Origin: Bacillota bacterium | Lineage (GTDB): Bacteria > Bacillota > Clostridia > Acetivibrionales > DTU013 | Direction: 5' to 3' | DNA: 64,000 nucleotides | NCBI GenBank assembly: GCA_023426125.1 | Contig: JAFABI010000087.1 | Coordinates: 168,047 to 232,046, forward strand | Part shown: positions 33,261 through 42,650 of the stretch, piece after piece | How the letters are laid out: each line of letters begins with the position of its first letter | Numbering within the stretch: the stretch's first letter is position 1 | The notes under the pieces: generated by a model | Database searches by the model: none | Told to the model about the DNA's origin: nothing | What the model saw: the letters and a program-made list of their open reading frames with translations, nothing else | Made by a program: the position numbers and the translations under genes

Positions 33261-34619
33261 ATGAGTAAAAAAAACAGAGGTATAAGCATCATTGTAATCA
33301 TCGCACTTATTCTTGCAGTTTTTTTGCCAGGATGTTCGGGCAACAAGGATGAGCCGCAAATTCCGTCGGAAACGTCTGCAGTATCAACTCCTTCGGAGCA
33401 AGTTTCAAATGATCCATTGCTGGATAAGAAGGTCACGCTCACCTTCTGGAATCAGTGGGCGGATCCGGTGGCAGAGCCGTCAACGCTCACCTTCCGACAG
33501 GTCCAGGAGGAATGGAATGCGCTTTATCCGAACATCAAAATTGAAGTGGATTCTACACCATCGGCAAACAGCGCTTATAAAACCAAACTCAAAACAGCCA
33601 TTGCGTCCGGCATGGCTCCGGATATCTTTATGACAAGCCATGGGTCTTTTTCCATGCCATTTGTGTCGGGCGGCGACCTTTTATGTTTGGATGATTACTT
33701 GAAAGGAGATGCACTTAAAGGTATCATGAGCGGCGTCATGCAGAGCGCAACTTATGGAGGAAAAATTTACGGGCTGCCTTTTTTCCAGCATGCAAGCTTT
33801 CTTTTTTGTAACAGCGAGTTGTTTGAATCAAATAATATTTCATATCCCACGACATATGACGAGCTAATCTCCGTTAGCAAGCAATTTCGCGATCTGGGGA
33901 TTACGCCCATTGCTCTCGGTCTTAAGGAAAAATGGCCAAGTTCCCACTGGTTTGAAGCCGCAGCGATTAAAGGAGCCGGCAACCAATATGTTGTCGATGC
34001 GCTGGAGAAAAAAGCATCTTTTGACAATCCGATGATTATCAAAGCGGCAAAGGCCATTCAGGATTTAGGCAACGCAGGAGCCTTTGAAAAAGGCGCTTTG
34101 GGGTTGAGCTATTTTGAATCGACGGCTGCTTTTCAACAGGGACAGGCGGCGATGGTTGAAGCCGGTACTTGGGACATGCCCGCGTTCGAAGCGGATAATG
34201 TTCCCGTAAAGGGCAAGGTCAAGCTCTTGAATTGGCCAACACTTGAAGACGGTAACGGTTCTTCCACCGACCTTTGGGGAGGACCCTACGAACATTTTTC
34301 AATTTCTGCAAAATGCGCCGAACCTGATGTTGCATTTGCCTACATGATGTTTTTAAGCAAAAACATATCAAAATTTTCCTTCATTAATGGAAACGGTCTT
34401 CCGGTATGGGAACTTGATGAAGGAACTAAGACAAAGAGCCCGTTGTTCGCACAGGCACTGGAACTTACAAAAGATGTGACAAGCATGACATCCGGATGGA
34501 GCTTCTACTTTGCATCAGACGCTTCGCCGCTATATCAGGATCGCTGCGTCGAATTGATAAATAATTTGATAACTCCGGAGGAATTTGCCAAACAATTGCA
34601 GCTTATTCATAATAAATAA
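33261..34619 (+). CDS. ABC transporter sugar-binding lipoprotein
   Basis: 452 aa family 1 extracellular binding protein. A signal peptide ends in the lipobox LPGCSG near residue 25, so the protein is lipid-anchored outside. The mature part shows the two-lobe pattern (VTLTFWNQW, APDIFMTSHGSFSMPF, GLPFFQ, GLSYFESTAAFQQGQAAMVEAGTWD). AAAGGAGG precedes the ATG at 33261; longer starts overlap the cupin gene. Two permeases follow. Confidence 0.93.
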   Translation: MSKKNRGISIIVIIALILAVFLPGCSGNKDEPQIPSETSAVSTPSEQVSNDPLLDKKVTLTFWNQWADPVAEPSTLTFRQVQEEWNALYPNIKIEVDSTPSANSAYKTKLKTAIASGMAPDIFMTSHGSFSMPFVSGGDLLCLDDYLKGDALKGIMSGVMQSATYGGKIYGLPFFQHASFLFCNSELFESNNISYPTTYDELISVSKQFRDLGITPIALGLKEKWPSSHWFEAAAIKGAGNQYVVDALEKKASFDNPMIIKAAKAIQDLGNAGAFEKGALGLSYFESTAAFQQGQAAMVEAGTWDMPAFEADNVPVKGKVKLLNWPTLEDGNGSSTDLWGGPYEHFSISAKCAEPDVAFAYMMFLSKNISKFSFINGNGLPVWELDEGTKTKSPLFAQALELTKDVTSMTSGWSFYFASDASPLYQDRCVELINNLITPEEFAKQLQLIHNK

Positions 34620-34645
34620 ATCGGCTCTTGTTAAAAATGTTGCAG

Positions 34646-34678
34646 ATGGATAGAGGTTGTAAAAAAGCCTCTATCCAT
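34646..34678 (+). other. Intercistronic hairpin after the binding-protein gene
   Basis: ATGGATAGAGG/CCTCTATCCAT, an 11-bp perfect stem, with no T-run. Such hairpins often keep binding-protein mRNA in excess over permease mRNA. Confidence 0.7.
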
Positions 34679-34752
34679 CCACAAAACTATTGAATTTGCT
34701 AATGCGCGGACAACTTCAGTTGTCTGTAATATAACCAAAAGGTTGATGCATA

Positions 34753-35643
34753 ATGAAGCGAGTATTTGAAAATAAAACGGCGATTGCAATATTCGTAGTA
34801 CCGACAATTTTGATATATTTTGTTTTTGTCATCTTGCCCGTAATCCTTTCTTTTCAGTACAGCCTGTTGGATTGGGATGGGATTGGCGCCAGTTCGTTTG
34901 TTGGAATAAATAATTATGTAAAACTATTCATCGGAAATACCGACGGCTTTACAAAATCAATAATTAACTCGTTTATTTTGGCGTTTCTATGCGTCTTTAT
35001 ACAGTTGCCAGCCGCTTTGTTTCTAGCCTTGGCAATATCCGCGCCGAAGCAGAGGGGCGAAAAGTTTTTTCGGACTGTTTATTTCATGCCATCGATCGTG
35101 TCAGCGGTTGTTATTGCAGAGCTATGGAAAAAAATCTATCACCCTTCTTATGGGTTGCTCAACACGCTGCTTAAGGCGGCGGGGCTTGAATCGTTGACCA
35201 ATGAATGGCTAGGCAATACCAGTACAGCACTGATAGCCGTCTTTATTCCGATTGTCTGGCAATACATTGGTCATTACATGGTTATGATGTATGCTGCCAT
35301 CAAGGGAATCCCCGACGATGTCTTCGAAGCGGCTAGAATCGATGGGGCCAACTATGCGAAAACCTGCCTGTTCCTCACAATCCCGATTATCAGAAATATA
35401 CTGAGTGTGTGCACAGTATTTGCCATTGCAGGCTCGCTGAAAACTTTCAATTTAATCTATGTAATGACCCAGGGCGGCCCGCTGCACTCCACGGATGTAC
35501 CCGGAACGGTGATGTACGAAACCATTTTTACCAAGGGCCTATACGGCTATGGAAGCGCAATGGCGGTCTTTATAGTAGTGGAATGCTTCTTGATAACACA
35601 GGCTGTACAGCCCTTATTTAGAGAGAAGAAAAATGATATATAA
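34753..35643 (+). CDS. Sugar ABC transporter permease 1 (MalF type)
   Basis: 296 aa with six predicted membrane helices. The EAA loop is near the C-terminal half: DDVFEAARIDGANYAKTCLFLTIP. No ATP-binding gene lies in the island, so a shared MsmK/UgpC-type ATPase elsewhere probably drives it, as in many Firmicutes CUT1 systems. Confidence 0.92.
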   Translation: MKRVFENKTAIAIFVVPTILIYFVFVILPVILSFQYSLLDWDGIGASSFVGINNYVKLFIGNTDGFTKSIINSFILAFLCVFIQLPAALFLALAISAPKQRGEKFFRTVYFMPSIVSAVVIAELWKKIYHPSYGLLNTLLKAAGLESLTNEWLGNTSTALIAVFIPIVWQYIGHYMVMMYAAIKGIPDDVFEAARIDGANYAKTCLFLTIPIIRNILSVCTVFAIAGSLKTFNLIYVMTQGGPLHSTDVPGTVMYETIFTKGLYGYGSAMAVFIVVECFLITQAVQPLFREKKNDI

Positions 35644-35664
35644 ATCTGTGGAGGTAGCAGTACA

Positions 35665-36501
35665 ATGAAACAAAAAAAGCGAAAAAACTTCCCCTGGATA
35701 ACAACGGTTATTTTGTTGATTGTCGCGTCTGTACAGATATTTCCTTTTTATTGGCTAATAGTATTTTCCCTCAAAAGCAACGCAGACATATTTGGAGGCA
35801 ATATAATCGGTATCCCGCTAAAACCACAGTGGGAAAATTATGTCACGGCAATGTCTAATGGAAACATGGGCATATACCTCTTCAACAGTATAAAAGTGAC
35901 CGGAATTTCCATCGTCGTTTCCAATATTCTTGCCTGTATGACTGCTTATGCGCTTGTCCGAATGAAATGGAAATTCAGCAAATTAACGATCGCATTTCTT
36001 TCACTCGGATTCATGATCCCCATCCAATCCACGTTGCTACCGCTTATGATAATTCAAAAGAAAATGGGGATCATCGGCACACACATGTCCTTGATTATGC
36101 CTTATGTTGCATTTGCTTTACCTTTCTCGGTCTACATTCTTCTTGGCTTCGTACGTCAAATTCCGCGGGAGCTGGAAGAAGCGGTATGTATAGACGGAGG
36201 CGGCATTTACAGACTTTTTTTCTGCATTGCATTGCCGCTCCTGAAACCGGCCATTGCAACCATATCCATTTTCACGTATATTTCTTGCTGGAATGAGCTG
36301 ATGTTTGCGATGACGTTTATCAGCAAAAACAGTCTGAAAACACTCACCTATGGAATTCTTTTATTTCAGGGGGAATACACGTCGCAATGGGGCCCTATGG
36401 GAGCGGGACTATTTGTTTCAACGGTTCCGACCATCATAATGTATCTGGCTTTTTCCGAGTACTTCCAAAAGGGCATCATTGCCGGCGCTGTTAAGGGCTA
36501 A
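35665..36501 (+). CDS. Sugar ABC transporter permease 2 (MalG type)
   Basis: 278 aa, six predicted helices, EAA loop REL-EEAVCIDGGGIYRLFF near residue 172. It starts 21 bp after permease 1 with GGAGG ten bases upstream. Partner of the preceding permease. Confidence 0.92.
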   Translation: MKQKKRKNFPWITTVILLIVASVQIFPFYWLIVFSLKSNADIFGGNIIGIPLKPQWENYVTAMSNGNMGIYLFNSIKVTGISIVVSNILACMTAYALVRMKWKFSKLTIAFLSLGFMIPIQSTLLPLMIIQKKMGIIGTHMSLIMPYVAFALPFSVYILLGFVRQIPRELEEAVCIDGGGIYRLFFCIALPLLKPAIATISIFTYISCWNELMFAMTFISKNSLKTLTYGILLFQGEYTSQWGPMGAGLFVSTVPTIIMYLAFSEYFQKGIIAGAVKG

Positions 36502-36543
36502 GGGCAGAACTGCGCGGAATACCGCCAGTCAGAAAGGATGCAT

Positions 36544-37317
36544 ATGAAATCTTTCGATCACTCCATATTTTCATTTGATCATAAAGTAGTTATTGTAACC
36601 GGGGCTGCACGGGGCGTCGGCTTTACTACCGGCAAATTGTTCGCCGATTGTGGCGCAACCGTTGTAATGCTGGACCGGCTGCCTGCTGTGTCCGAAAGCT
36701 GGAAAAGCTTGTCTGTTTTAACTGGTCAGGCTTTTCAGTGTGACATTACCGATCGGGAGCAGGTTGAAAACGTGGTGCGCACTGTAGTGGGCAACTATGG
36801 CCGAATTGATGTTTTGGTGAATTGCGCGGGGATTTGCCGGACAGGCACAGCAGAAGACCTGTCGGATGAAGATTGGCTAAGCAGCATTGCAGTAAATTTG
36901 ACTGGAGTTTTTTATATGTGCCGGGCGGTTGGGAAACATATGATCGCACGGGGAGGCGGCGGTAAGATTGTCAATATTGCCTCCCACTCCGCACTCGTCG
37001 CTACAAAGGGTAATGCCGCCTATACGGCGGGTAAGGCGGGCGTTGTTGCCTTGACAAGAAATTTGGCGCTCGACTGGGCCGAACACAACATTCAGGTAAA
37101 CGCCATTTCTCCAACGGCTATTTTGACTGAAATGGCACTCCAGTTCAGTGATGGCGACGAGCGGAAACTGGTTGAAAAATGGCGGACACGCATTCCTGCT
37201 GGACGATTGTTATACCCCGGGGAGGTTGCCGAAGCCATTCTTTTTTTATGTTCCCGCTGCGCGGATATGATATGCGGGGAAAACCTTGTGATTGATGGCG
37301 GATATTCGATTCAATAA
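36544..37317 (+). CDS. Short-chain dehydrogenase/reductase
   Basis: 257 aa classical SDR. Cofactor motif TGAARGVG, NAG motif (VNCAG), catalytic Ser in IASHSAL and YxxxK as YTAGK near residue 160. The ATG at 36544 is preferred to 36538, which touches the GAAAGG site. Similar to gluconate 5-dehydrogenase and KduD-type enzymes, suggesting oxidation of a sugar or sugar acid; the exact substrate is unknown. Confidence 0.9.
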   Translation: MKSFDHSIFSFDHKVVIVTGAARGVGFTTGKLFADCGATVVMLDRLPAVSESWKSLSVLTGQAFQCDITDREQVENVVRTVVGNYGRIDVLVNCAGICRTGTAEDLSDEDWLSSIAVNLTGVFYMCRAVGKHMIARGGGGKIVNIASHSALVATKGNAAYTAGKAGVVALTRNLALDWAEHNIQVNAISPTAILTEMALQFSDGDERKLVEKWRTRIPAGRLLYPGEVAEAILFLCSRCADMICGENLVIDGGYSIQ

Positions 37318-37342
37318 TAAATAAACTTTAAGGAGAAGAATC

Positions 37343-38464
37343 ATGGAAGCTTGGACTCCGAACAGCCCGTTGGGCGGGTTGCCCTTTTTAAAAACAGGAA
37401 GATCGAAACGCGAATCCAGTTGGGATCGTACCGGTGGAAACCGCGACTTTGTCGTAGTGGAGCCGGGGCAGACTGCGGTCATAGCAAACATAGAAGGGGC
37501 CGGTTGCATTCGCCATATCTGGCTGACATCTTTTTGCGATGCGCCGCAGTACCTTCGCAAACTGGTAATTGAAATGTATTGGGACAATGAAGAACATCCG
37601 AGTGTTCGAGTTCCGTTTGGGGATTTTTTTGGGGTGGGCCACGCCACATGCCGCCACTTTGTCTCGCTGCCTTTAAGTATGGTAACAAGAAACTATCGTG
37701 GACCCAAAGGCTCCTACGGCCCCGCCATGAACTGCTATTTTCCGATGCCTTTTTCAGCCGCGGCGAAATTGCAGATCATTAACGAAAGCGAGATGCCGGT
37801 CAAAAATTTATTTTATCAAATTGACTACGAACTATTCGACGAGGAGACTCCGCAGGATCTTGGCCGGTTCCATGCGGCATGGAACCGCGAGAATCCTTGC
37901 CGGGCCATTGATTATGGGATAAAGGGCGACGATGTCATGGCGGCGGATTTGCCAGGGAATAACCTTACGGGCGACGACAACTATGTTATTCTGGAAGCGC
38001 ACGGACGTGGACACTATGTCGGGTGCATGCTCAGCGTTGACAACTTTAATGTATCCAATCAAATCCATCCGTGGTTTGTGGAGGGCGACGACATGATATT
38101 TATTGACGGAGAGATTTGGCCGCCCTCACTGCACGGCACGGGCACGGAAGACTATTTTAATTCCGCCTGGTGCTTTCCCACCGGCGAATACGCCGGCCCC
38201 TATCACGGAACATCCCTGGCCAGTGATATTCAGGAGCATTTTGGGAAATGGAGCCTGTACCGGTTCCATATAGAAGATCCCATCCGATTTAATAAATCCA
38301 TCAAGGTGACCATCGAACATGGACATGCGAACGATCAAGGTAACGACTATTCCAGCGTCGCCTACTGGTATCAGTTGGAACCGCACAGACAGTTACCCTT
38401 GCTGCCGCATGTCAGCGACAGATTAACCCGTAGGTGGCCGAATTTCGGTGCCTGGAACAAATAA
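37343..38464 (+). CDS. GH172 (DUF2961) glycoside hydrolase
   Basis: 373 aa. DUF2961 features are seen throughout: an N-terminal SSWDRTGGNRDFV block, IRHIWLT, the VPFGDFFGVGH motif and the HGTGTEDYFNSAW motif near 263, expected to carry catalytic Glu. Characterised GH172 members act on alpha-D-fructofuranosides and D-arabinofuranosides (difructose dianhydride, D-arabinan). There is no signal peptide, so it should act inside on imported oligosaccharides. AAGGAGAAG precedes the ATG. Confidence 0.88.
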   Translation: MEAWTPNSPLGGLPFLKTGRSKRESSWDRTGGNRDFVVVEPGQTAVIANIEGAGCIRHIWLTSFCDAPQYLRKLVIEMYWDNEEHPSVRVPFGDFFGVGHATCRHFVSLPLSMVTRNYRGPKGSYGPAMNCYFPMPFSAAAKLQIINESEMPVKNLFYQIDYELFDEETPQDLGRFHAAWNRENPCRAIDYGIKGDDVMAADLPGNNLTGDDNYVILEAHGRGHYVGCMLSVDNFNVSNQIHPWFVEGDDMIFIDGEIWPPSLHGTGTEDYFNSAWCFPTGEYAGPYHGTSLASDIQEHFGKWSLYRFHIEDPIRFNKSIKVTIEHGHANDQGNDYSSVAYWYQLEPHRQLPLLPHVSDRLTRRWPNFGAWNK

Positions 38465-38479
38465 ACTCAGGAGAGAGTC

Positions 38480-40276
38480 ATGAAAAAACATCCCAGAAAC
38501 TATAACCCGGAAATCCACAACGATGCATATGATTGCGAGTATCAATCGATTGTCTGCGGGGCGGAGAGCATGATTTCTGACGTTGGCCGGCAAAAAGAGA
38601 GTCTTGACGGTTATTGGAACTGTCAGATTGATCAATATGATACTTGCTTGCGTGCCAGATGGTTTGAGGAAGCGGACCAACATCCCAAAGGAGGTTCCGT
38701 TCCGGTGGACTATGATTTCGACCGCTGGAAAACGATGAAAATACCGTCATGCTGGAATATGCATGCAGAAAAGTTCTTTTACTATGAGGGATCGTTTGTC
38801 TTTACACGCACTTTCCGCTATTTAAAAAAGAGCGAGCAGCGGGTATTTATCAAATTTGGCGCAGTTAATTATGAAGCAAAGGTTTTCTTAAATAAAAGAT
38901 TCATTGGCATGCACAAAGGCGGATCCACCCCGTTTTATTTCGAAGTTACAGATAATTTACAAGAGTGGAATAGAATCCTTGTCGTCGCTGATAACACACG
39001 GAAACGCGAAAATGTTCCGGAAAGAAACACAGATTGGTTTAACTATGGCGGGATTTATCGGAGTGTGGAAATTATCCGGTTGCCGTCAACCTTTATCAGT
39101 AATTTTCATATACGATTAATTCCAGATGGGACATACAAAAAGATTGGGATTCAAATTCACATAAACGGGCCTGAGCAATCGGGCAAAGCTGTGTTCCGGA
39201 TAGACGAGATCGGTTTGACAAAGGAAATATCAATACTAGACGGCTTTGGAGAACTTTTTGTTAATTGCGACCTGCAGCTCTGGTGCCCTGAGACCCCCAA
39301 GTTGTACGACGTAACAATTCGGTTTGGTGAGGATACGGTACATGACAGGATTGGGTTTCGGGAAATTCGTTCGGACGGCATTAATATATTTCTCAACGGA
39401 TGCCCTATTTTCCTTAAGGGGATTTGTACCCATGAGGAAAGCGTGGTTAATGGCAAATCTATGACAGAAAACGAAATACGCGAGAATTTTTGCATTGCAA
39501 AAGAAATGAATTGCAATTTCATGCGGCTTGCCCACTACCCTCATAGCGAAGCGGCTGCTCGCATTGCGGATGAAGTAGGAATGCTGCTGTGGGAGGAAAT
39601 ACCGGTCTATTGGTCAATAGATTTTTCTAATTCGGTCACGTATGCCGATGCCGAAAATCAGTTAAGCGAATTGGTGATTAGGGACAGAAACCGAGCGAGT
39701 GTAATAATTTGGTCAGTTGGTAATGAAAATGCCGATACGGACGAAAGATTTCAATTTATGAAATCATTAGCGATAAAGGCTAAATCGCTGGATCCGGAGC
39801 GTTTGGTTTCCGCAGCTTGTTTGGTTGACCGCGAAAGATTGATAATTAATGACAGATTATCCGAATATTTGGACATTATTGGGCTAAATGAGTATTATGG
39901 ATGGTATGAACCCGATTTTCGAGATCTGATTTCACTCGTTAATAACAGCAATCCAGACAAACCCATTATCATCACAGAGTTTGGGGCGGATGCGTTGGCA
40001 GGAGCCAGAGGAACCCGACAAGACATGGGAACTGAGGATTGCCAGAAAGAAATCTATACCCGGCAAATTTGCACACTAAAAAGCATTCCTTATATAAAAG
40101 GGATCTGTCCTTGGATCTTATATGACTTTCGATGCCCGAGGCGGACTGGGAAATGGCAGGGAGAATATAACCGGAAAGGCCTTCTGTCCGCAGATAAGAC
40201 TTACAAGAAGCTTGCATTTGGAGAAATGAAAGAATTTTATTCCGGGCTAGAGTCTCATGCCCTCCCGGAAAAATAG
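38480..40276 (+). CDS. GH2 family glycoside hydrolase
   Basis: 598 aa, beta-galactosidase/beta-glucuronidase fold. Sugar-binding N-domain (about 45-185), immunoglobulin-like domain (about 190-280), and TIM barrel with acid/base Glu in SVGNEN near residue 416 and nucleophile in ITEFGAD near 501. NYGGIYR supports a glucuronidase-type member. It has no signal peptide, so cytoplasmic. Starts 15 bp after the GH172 gene. Specificity cannot be read. Confidence 0.9.
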   Translation: MKKHPRNYNPEIHNDAYDCEYQSIVCGAESMISDVGRQKESLDGYWNCQIDQYDTCLRARWFEEADQHPKGGSVPVDYDFDRWKTMKIPSCWNMHAEKFFYYEGSFVFTRTFRYLKKSEQRVFIKFGAVNYEAKVFLNKRFIGMHKGGSTPFYFEVTDNLQEWNRILVVADNTRKRENVPERNTDWFNYGGIYRSVEIIRLPSTFISNFHIRLIPDGTYKKIGIQIHINGPEQSGKAVFRIDEIGLTKEISILDGFGELFVNCDLQLWCPETPKLYDVTIRFGEDTVHDRIGFREIRSDGINIFLNGCPIFLKGICTHEESVVNGKSMTENEIRENFCIAKEMNCNFMRLAHYPHSEAAARIADEVGMLLWEEIPVYWSIDFSNSVTYADAENQLSELVIRDRNRASVIIWSVGNENADTDERFQFMKSLAIKAKSLDPERLVSAACLVDRERLIINDRLSEYLDIIGLNEYYGWYEPDFRDLISLVNNSNPDKPIIITEFGADALAGARGTRQDMGTEDCQKEIYTRQICTLKSIPYIKGICPWILYDFRCPRRTGKWQGEYNRKGLLSADKTYKKLAFGEMKEFYSGLESHALPEK

Positions 40277-40278
40277 AC

Positions 40279-40458
40279 ATGGAAACGAAAATAGAAATTT
40301 TATATACGACTGGCTTATTCCAATCGTTTGCGGATATGATGGAAGCCTCTCTCAAAAAGTACGCCTGTTGCAAAACGGATATACCGGCACATGAAGCTTA
40401 CTGGAAGAACCTAAACGCATATATTGAGTGTATTGCCTCTTATGGATATTATAACTGA
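40279..40458 (+). CDS. 59-residue ORF after the GH2 gene, unknown
   Basis: Starts two bases after the GH2 stop with a weak GGAAAAA site. Hydrophilic to mildly amphipathic with a paired Cys (YACCKT) and a Tyr-rich C-terminus; no family recognised. It could be a true small gene or the remains of one. It fills the space before the AroE-like gene. Confidence 0.4.
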   Translation: METKIEILYTTGLFQSFADMMEASLKKYACCKTDIPAHEAYWKNLNAYIECIASYGYYN

Positions 40459-40490
40459 TTTGTGGAATATAATGTAAGGAGTATATAAGT

Positions 40491-41432
40491 ATGGAATTTG
40501 TATCTGCTGAAAAGCCGACCTTATACTTTATCGGCGTAACAACGTCTAAATCTTCAATCATGAAGGTATTTCCACGTTGGGCGAAGGAGGTGTTGGGACT
40601 CGGCGACGTCGAAATTAAAGGCATTGACCTGCCTCTGCATGCACCCGCACAGATGTACCGTGAAACGGTTGAGTTTATCAAAAACGACTTACACTCAGAG
40701 GGGGCGTTGGTCACCACCCATAAACTGGATCTGTACAACGCCTGTAAAGGTATGTTTGAATACGTTGATCCGTTCACGCTGATGCTGGGGGAAATATCCT
40801 CTATTTCAAAAAAAGACGGGAAGCTTTGCGGACATGCCAAAGATCCGATTTCAAGCGGGCTTGCGCTGGAGTGCTTTATCCCGGAAAATCATTGGAAGGA
40901 CACCGGTGCGGATGTTCTGCTTTTCGGCGCAGGCGGCTCGAGTCTTGCAATGTCCATGTACTTGACACAAGAAAAATGGGAAAAAAATATACCGAAGCGC
41001 ATCATCATTGCAAATCGCTCCATACCGCGTCTGGAGGAAGCTGCCAAAAAGCTTGCGCCATTTGCGTGCCGGACGAAATTCGAATTTATCCATAGTCCGG
41101 AGCCTACTGATAACGACCGGTTGCTTGCCTCAATCAAACCGTGCTCTCTTATCGTCAACGCAACTGGTCTTGGCAAGGACGCACCTGGTTCTCCTATTAC
41201 AGATGCCGCCATTTTTCCGCGAAACTCGTTTGTATGGGAAATTAATTACCGGGGAGAACTGGACTTTATGCACCAGGCCGAGCGGCGAAAAGATTCGGAC
41301 GGGCTTTTCATAGAAGACGGCTGGATATATTTTATCTTTGGCTGGACACAGGTAATCGCCGAAGTATTTCATATCCCGATTGAAGGTGAAACGTTGCGCC
41401 AGTGTGAGCGAATCGCCCTTTTGGCGAGGTGA
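40491..41432 (+). CDS. Shikimate dehydrogenase family oxidoreductase (AroE-like)
   Basis: 313 aa. AroE-type layout: N-terminal substrate domain with VTTHKLDLY (catalytic Lys region), the NADP loop GAGGSSLA near residue 146, and NATGLGKD. The N-terminus lacks the usual AroE SxSxxxHN pattern (here TTSKSSIM), so the substrate is probably not shikimate but a related polyol or sugar acid. AAGGAG is nine bases before the ATG. Its setting in a glycan operon, away from aromatic genes, supports a catabolic role (inference). Confidence 0.82.
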   Translation: MEFVSAEKPTLYFIGVTTSKSSIMKVFPRWAKEVLGLGDVEIKGIDLPLHAPAQMYRETVEFIKNDLHSEGALVTTHKLDLYNACKGMFEYVDPFTLMLGEISSISKKDGKLCGHAKDPISSGLALECFIPENHWKDTGADVLLFGAGGSSLAMSMYLTQEKWEKNIPKRIIIANRSIPRLEEAAKKLAPFACRTKFEFIHSPEPTDNDRLLASIKPCSLIVNATGLGKDAPGSPITDAAIFPRNSFVWEINYRGELDFMHQAERRKDSDGLFIEDGWIYFIFGWTQVIAEVFHIPIEGETLRQCERIALLAR

Positions 41433-41437
41433 TATAA

Positions 41438-42400
41438 ATGAAGATACTAATAACTCCGACATCGATGACGGAGAAGACGCACTCCGCAGCGCTGGACACG
41501 CTGCGTGTGTTTGCCGATACGCTTGTGTTCAATCCGATGGGGCGTCCGCTGAACGCGCAGGAGCTTATCGCACTGCTCGACGGTGTGGACGGCGTCATCG
41601 CAGGGCTTGATGCGTTTGATGAAAGTGTGATAAACGCCGCGCCGGATATGCTCCGGGTCATTTCACGCTACGGTGCGGGCTATGACCGGGTGGACATCAG
41701 AGCGGCGGCAAAACGCGGGATTTTGGTTACGAACACGCCGGGAGCCAACTCGGATGCGGTGTCAGACCTTGCGTTGGGGCTAATGTTATGTGCCGCGCGG
41801 AAAATTCCGATGTTGGATAAAAGCGTTCGCGAGGGGAAATGGGTACGCAACACCGGGATTGAGCTTTCCCACAAGAAACTTGGAATTGTTGGACTGGGAG
41901 CCATCGGAAAGGGTGTAGCAAGACGTGCGCAGGGCTTTGCGATGCATGTGCTGGCATATGATCCGTACGCAGACAAAAAGTATATGTCGGAGCAAGGCAT
42001 TGAAAACGCCGTACTAGATGATCTTTTACAGGAAAGCGATTTTGTAAGTTTGCATCTTCCGCTAAATGACCAGACCTGGCACATAATCGGTTCGGAGGCG
42101 ATCGGCAGGATGAAGCCCGGGGCGGTGCTGGTGAATACATCGCGCGGCGGGTTGATCGACGAGAACGCGGTATATGAGGCGCTTAAGTCAGGAAAGCTCG
42201 GAGGCCTAGGGCTGGATGCGTTTGAAACCGAACCACCGGGAACCTTGCCGCTTTTTGAACTAGACAACGTGGTGTTCACACCGCATACTGGGGCTCATAC
42301 TAAGGAAGCAGTGGAGAAGATGGCGGAGTTGGCGGTATGCAACCTTATTAATGTACTGTCGGGTCGTGTTTGCCCGTATGCCATCAAAGGAGAACCATGA
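41438..42400 (+). CDS. D-2-hydroxyacid dehydrogenase (SerA-like)
   Basis: 320 aa NAD-dependent dehydrogenase. Rossmann motif GLGAIGKG near 150, catalytic Arg in NTSRGGLID, Glu in FETEPP and His in TPHTGAHT. It lacks the ACT domain of long phosphoglycerate dehydrogenases. Five bases after the AroE-like stop with GAGGTGAT upstream. It may reduce or oxidise an alpha-keto or hydroxy acid from the sugar pathway. Confidence 0.9.
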   Translation: MKILITPTSMTEKTHSAALDTLRVFADTLVFNPMGRPLNAQELIALLDGVDGVIAGLDAFDESVINAAPDMLRVISRYGAGYDRVDIRAAAKRGILVTNTPGANSDAVSDLALGLMLCAARKIPMLDKSVREGKWVRNTGIELSHKKLGIVGLGAIGKGVARRAQGFAMHVLAYDPYADKKYMSEQGIENAVLDDLLQESDFVSLHLPLNDQTWHIIGSEAIGRMKPGAVLVNTSRGGLIDENAVYEALKSGKLGGLGLDAFETEPPGTLPLFELDNVVFTPHTGAHTKEAVEKMAELAVCNLINVLSGRVCPYAIKGEP

Positions 42401-42540
42401 ACGGTAAGGTACGATGCATTACCGGGGATATTGCTACCGAAAAATTAGGCTTTACCCAGTGCCATGAACATATTTTTTTAGAAAGAGGCCGTCCATGCTT
42501 TTCCAAAGGTAATTGCTTGTGGGGGCAGTTGGATGGTTAA
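42397..42540 (+). pseudogene. 5' fragment of a phosphotriesterase-family gene
   Basis: 47 codons, overlapping the dehydrogenase stop by ATGA. The N-terminal pattern ITGDIATEKLGFTQCHEHIF is that of the phosphotriesterase/PHP family, with the first two metal His in CHEH. A stop follows, and a second frame (42533-42630, MVKDELIRGDWFDEI...) may be unrelated or the remainder after a deletion. The barrel is missing, so it is broken. Confidence 0.65.
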
Positions 42541-42650
42541 AGACGAACTGATTCGAGGAGACTGGTTCGACGAGATTCGTACATTGGTTTCCGAGGCAGT
42601 GGCGCTTACGGGAAGCAGACAAATCATATGATTGAATAGGGGCGTTGAAT

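Noticed and set aside
34753..36501. Missing ATPase gene as evidence for a broken transporter
   Set aside because: CUT1 sugar importers in Firmicutes often share a distant MsmK/UgpC-type ATPase, so absence here is normal.
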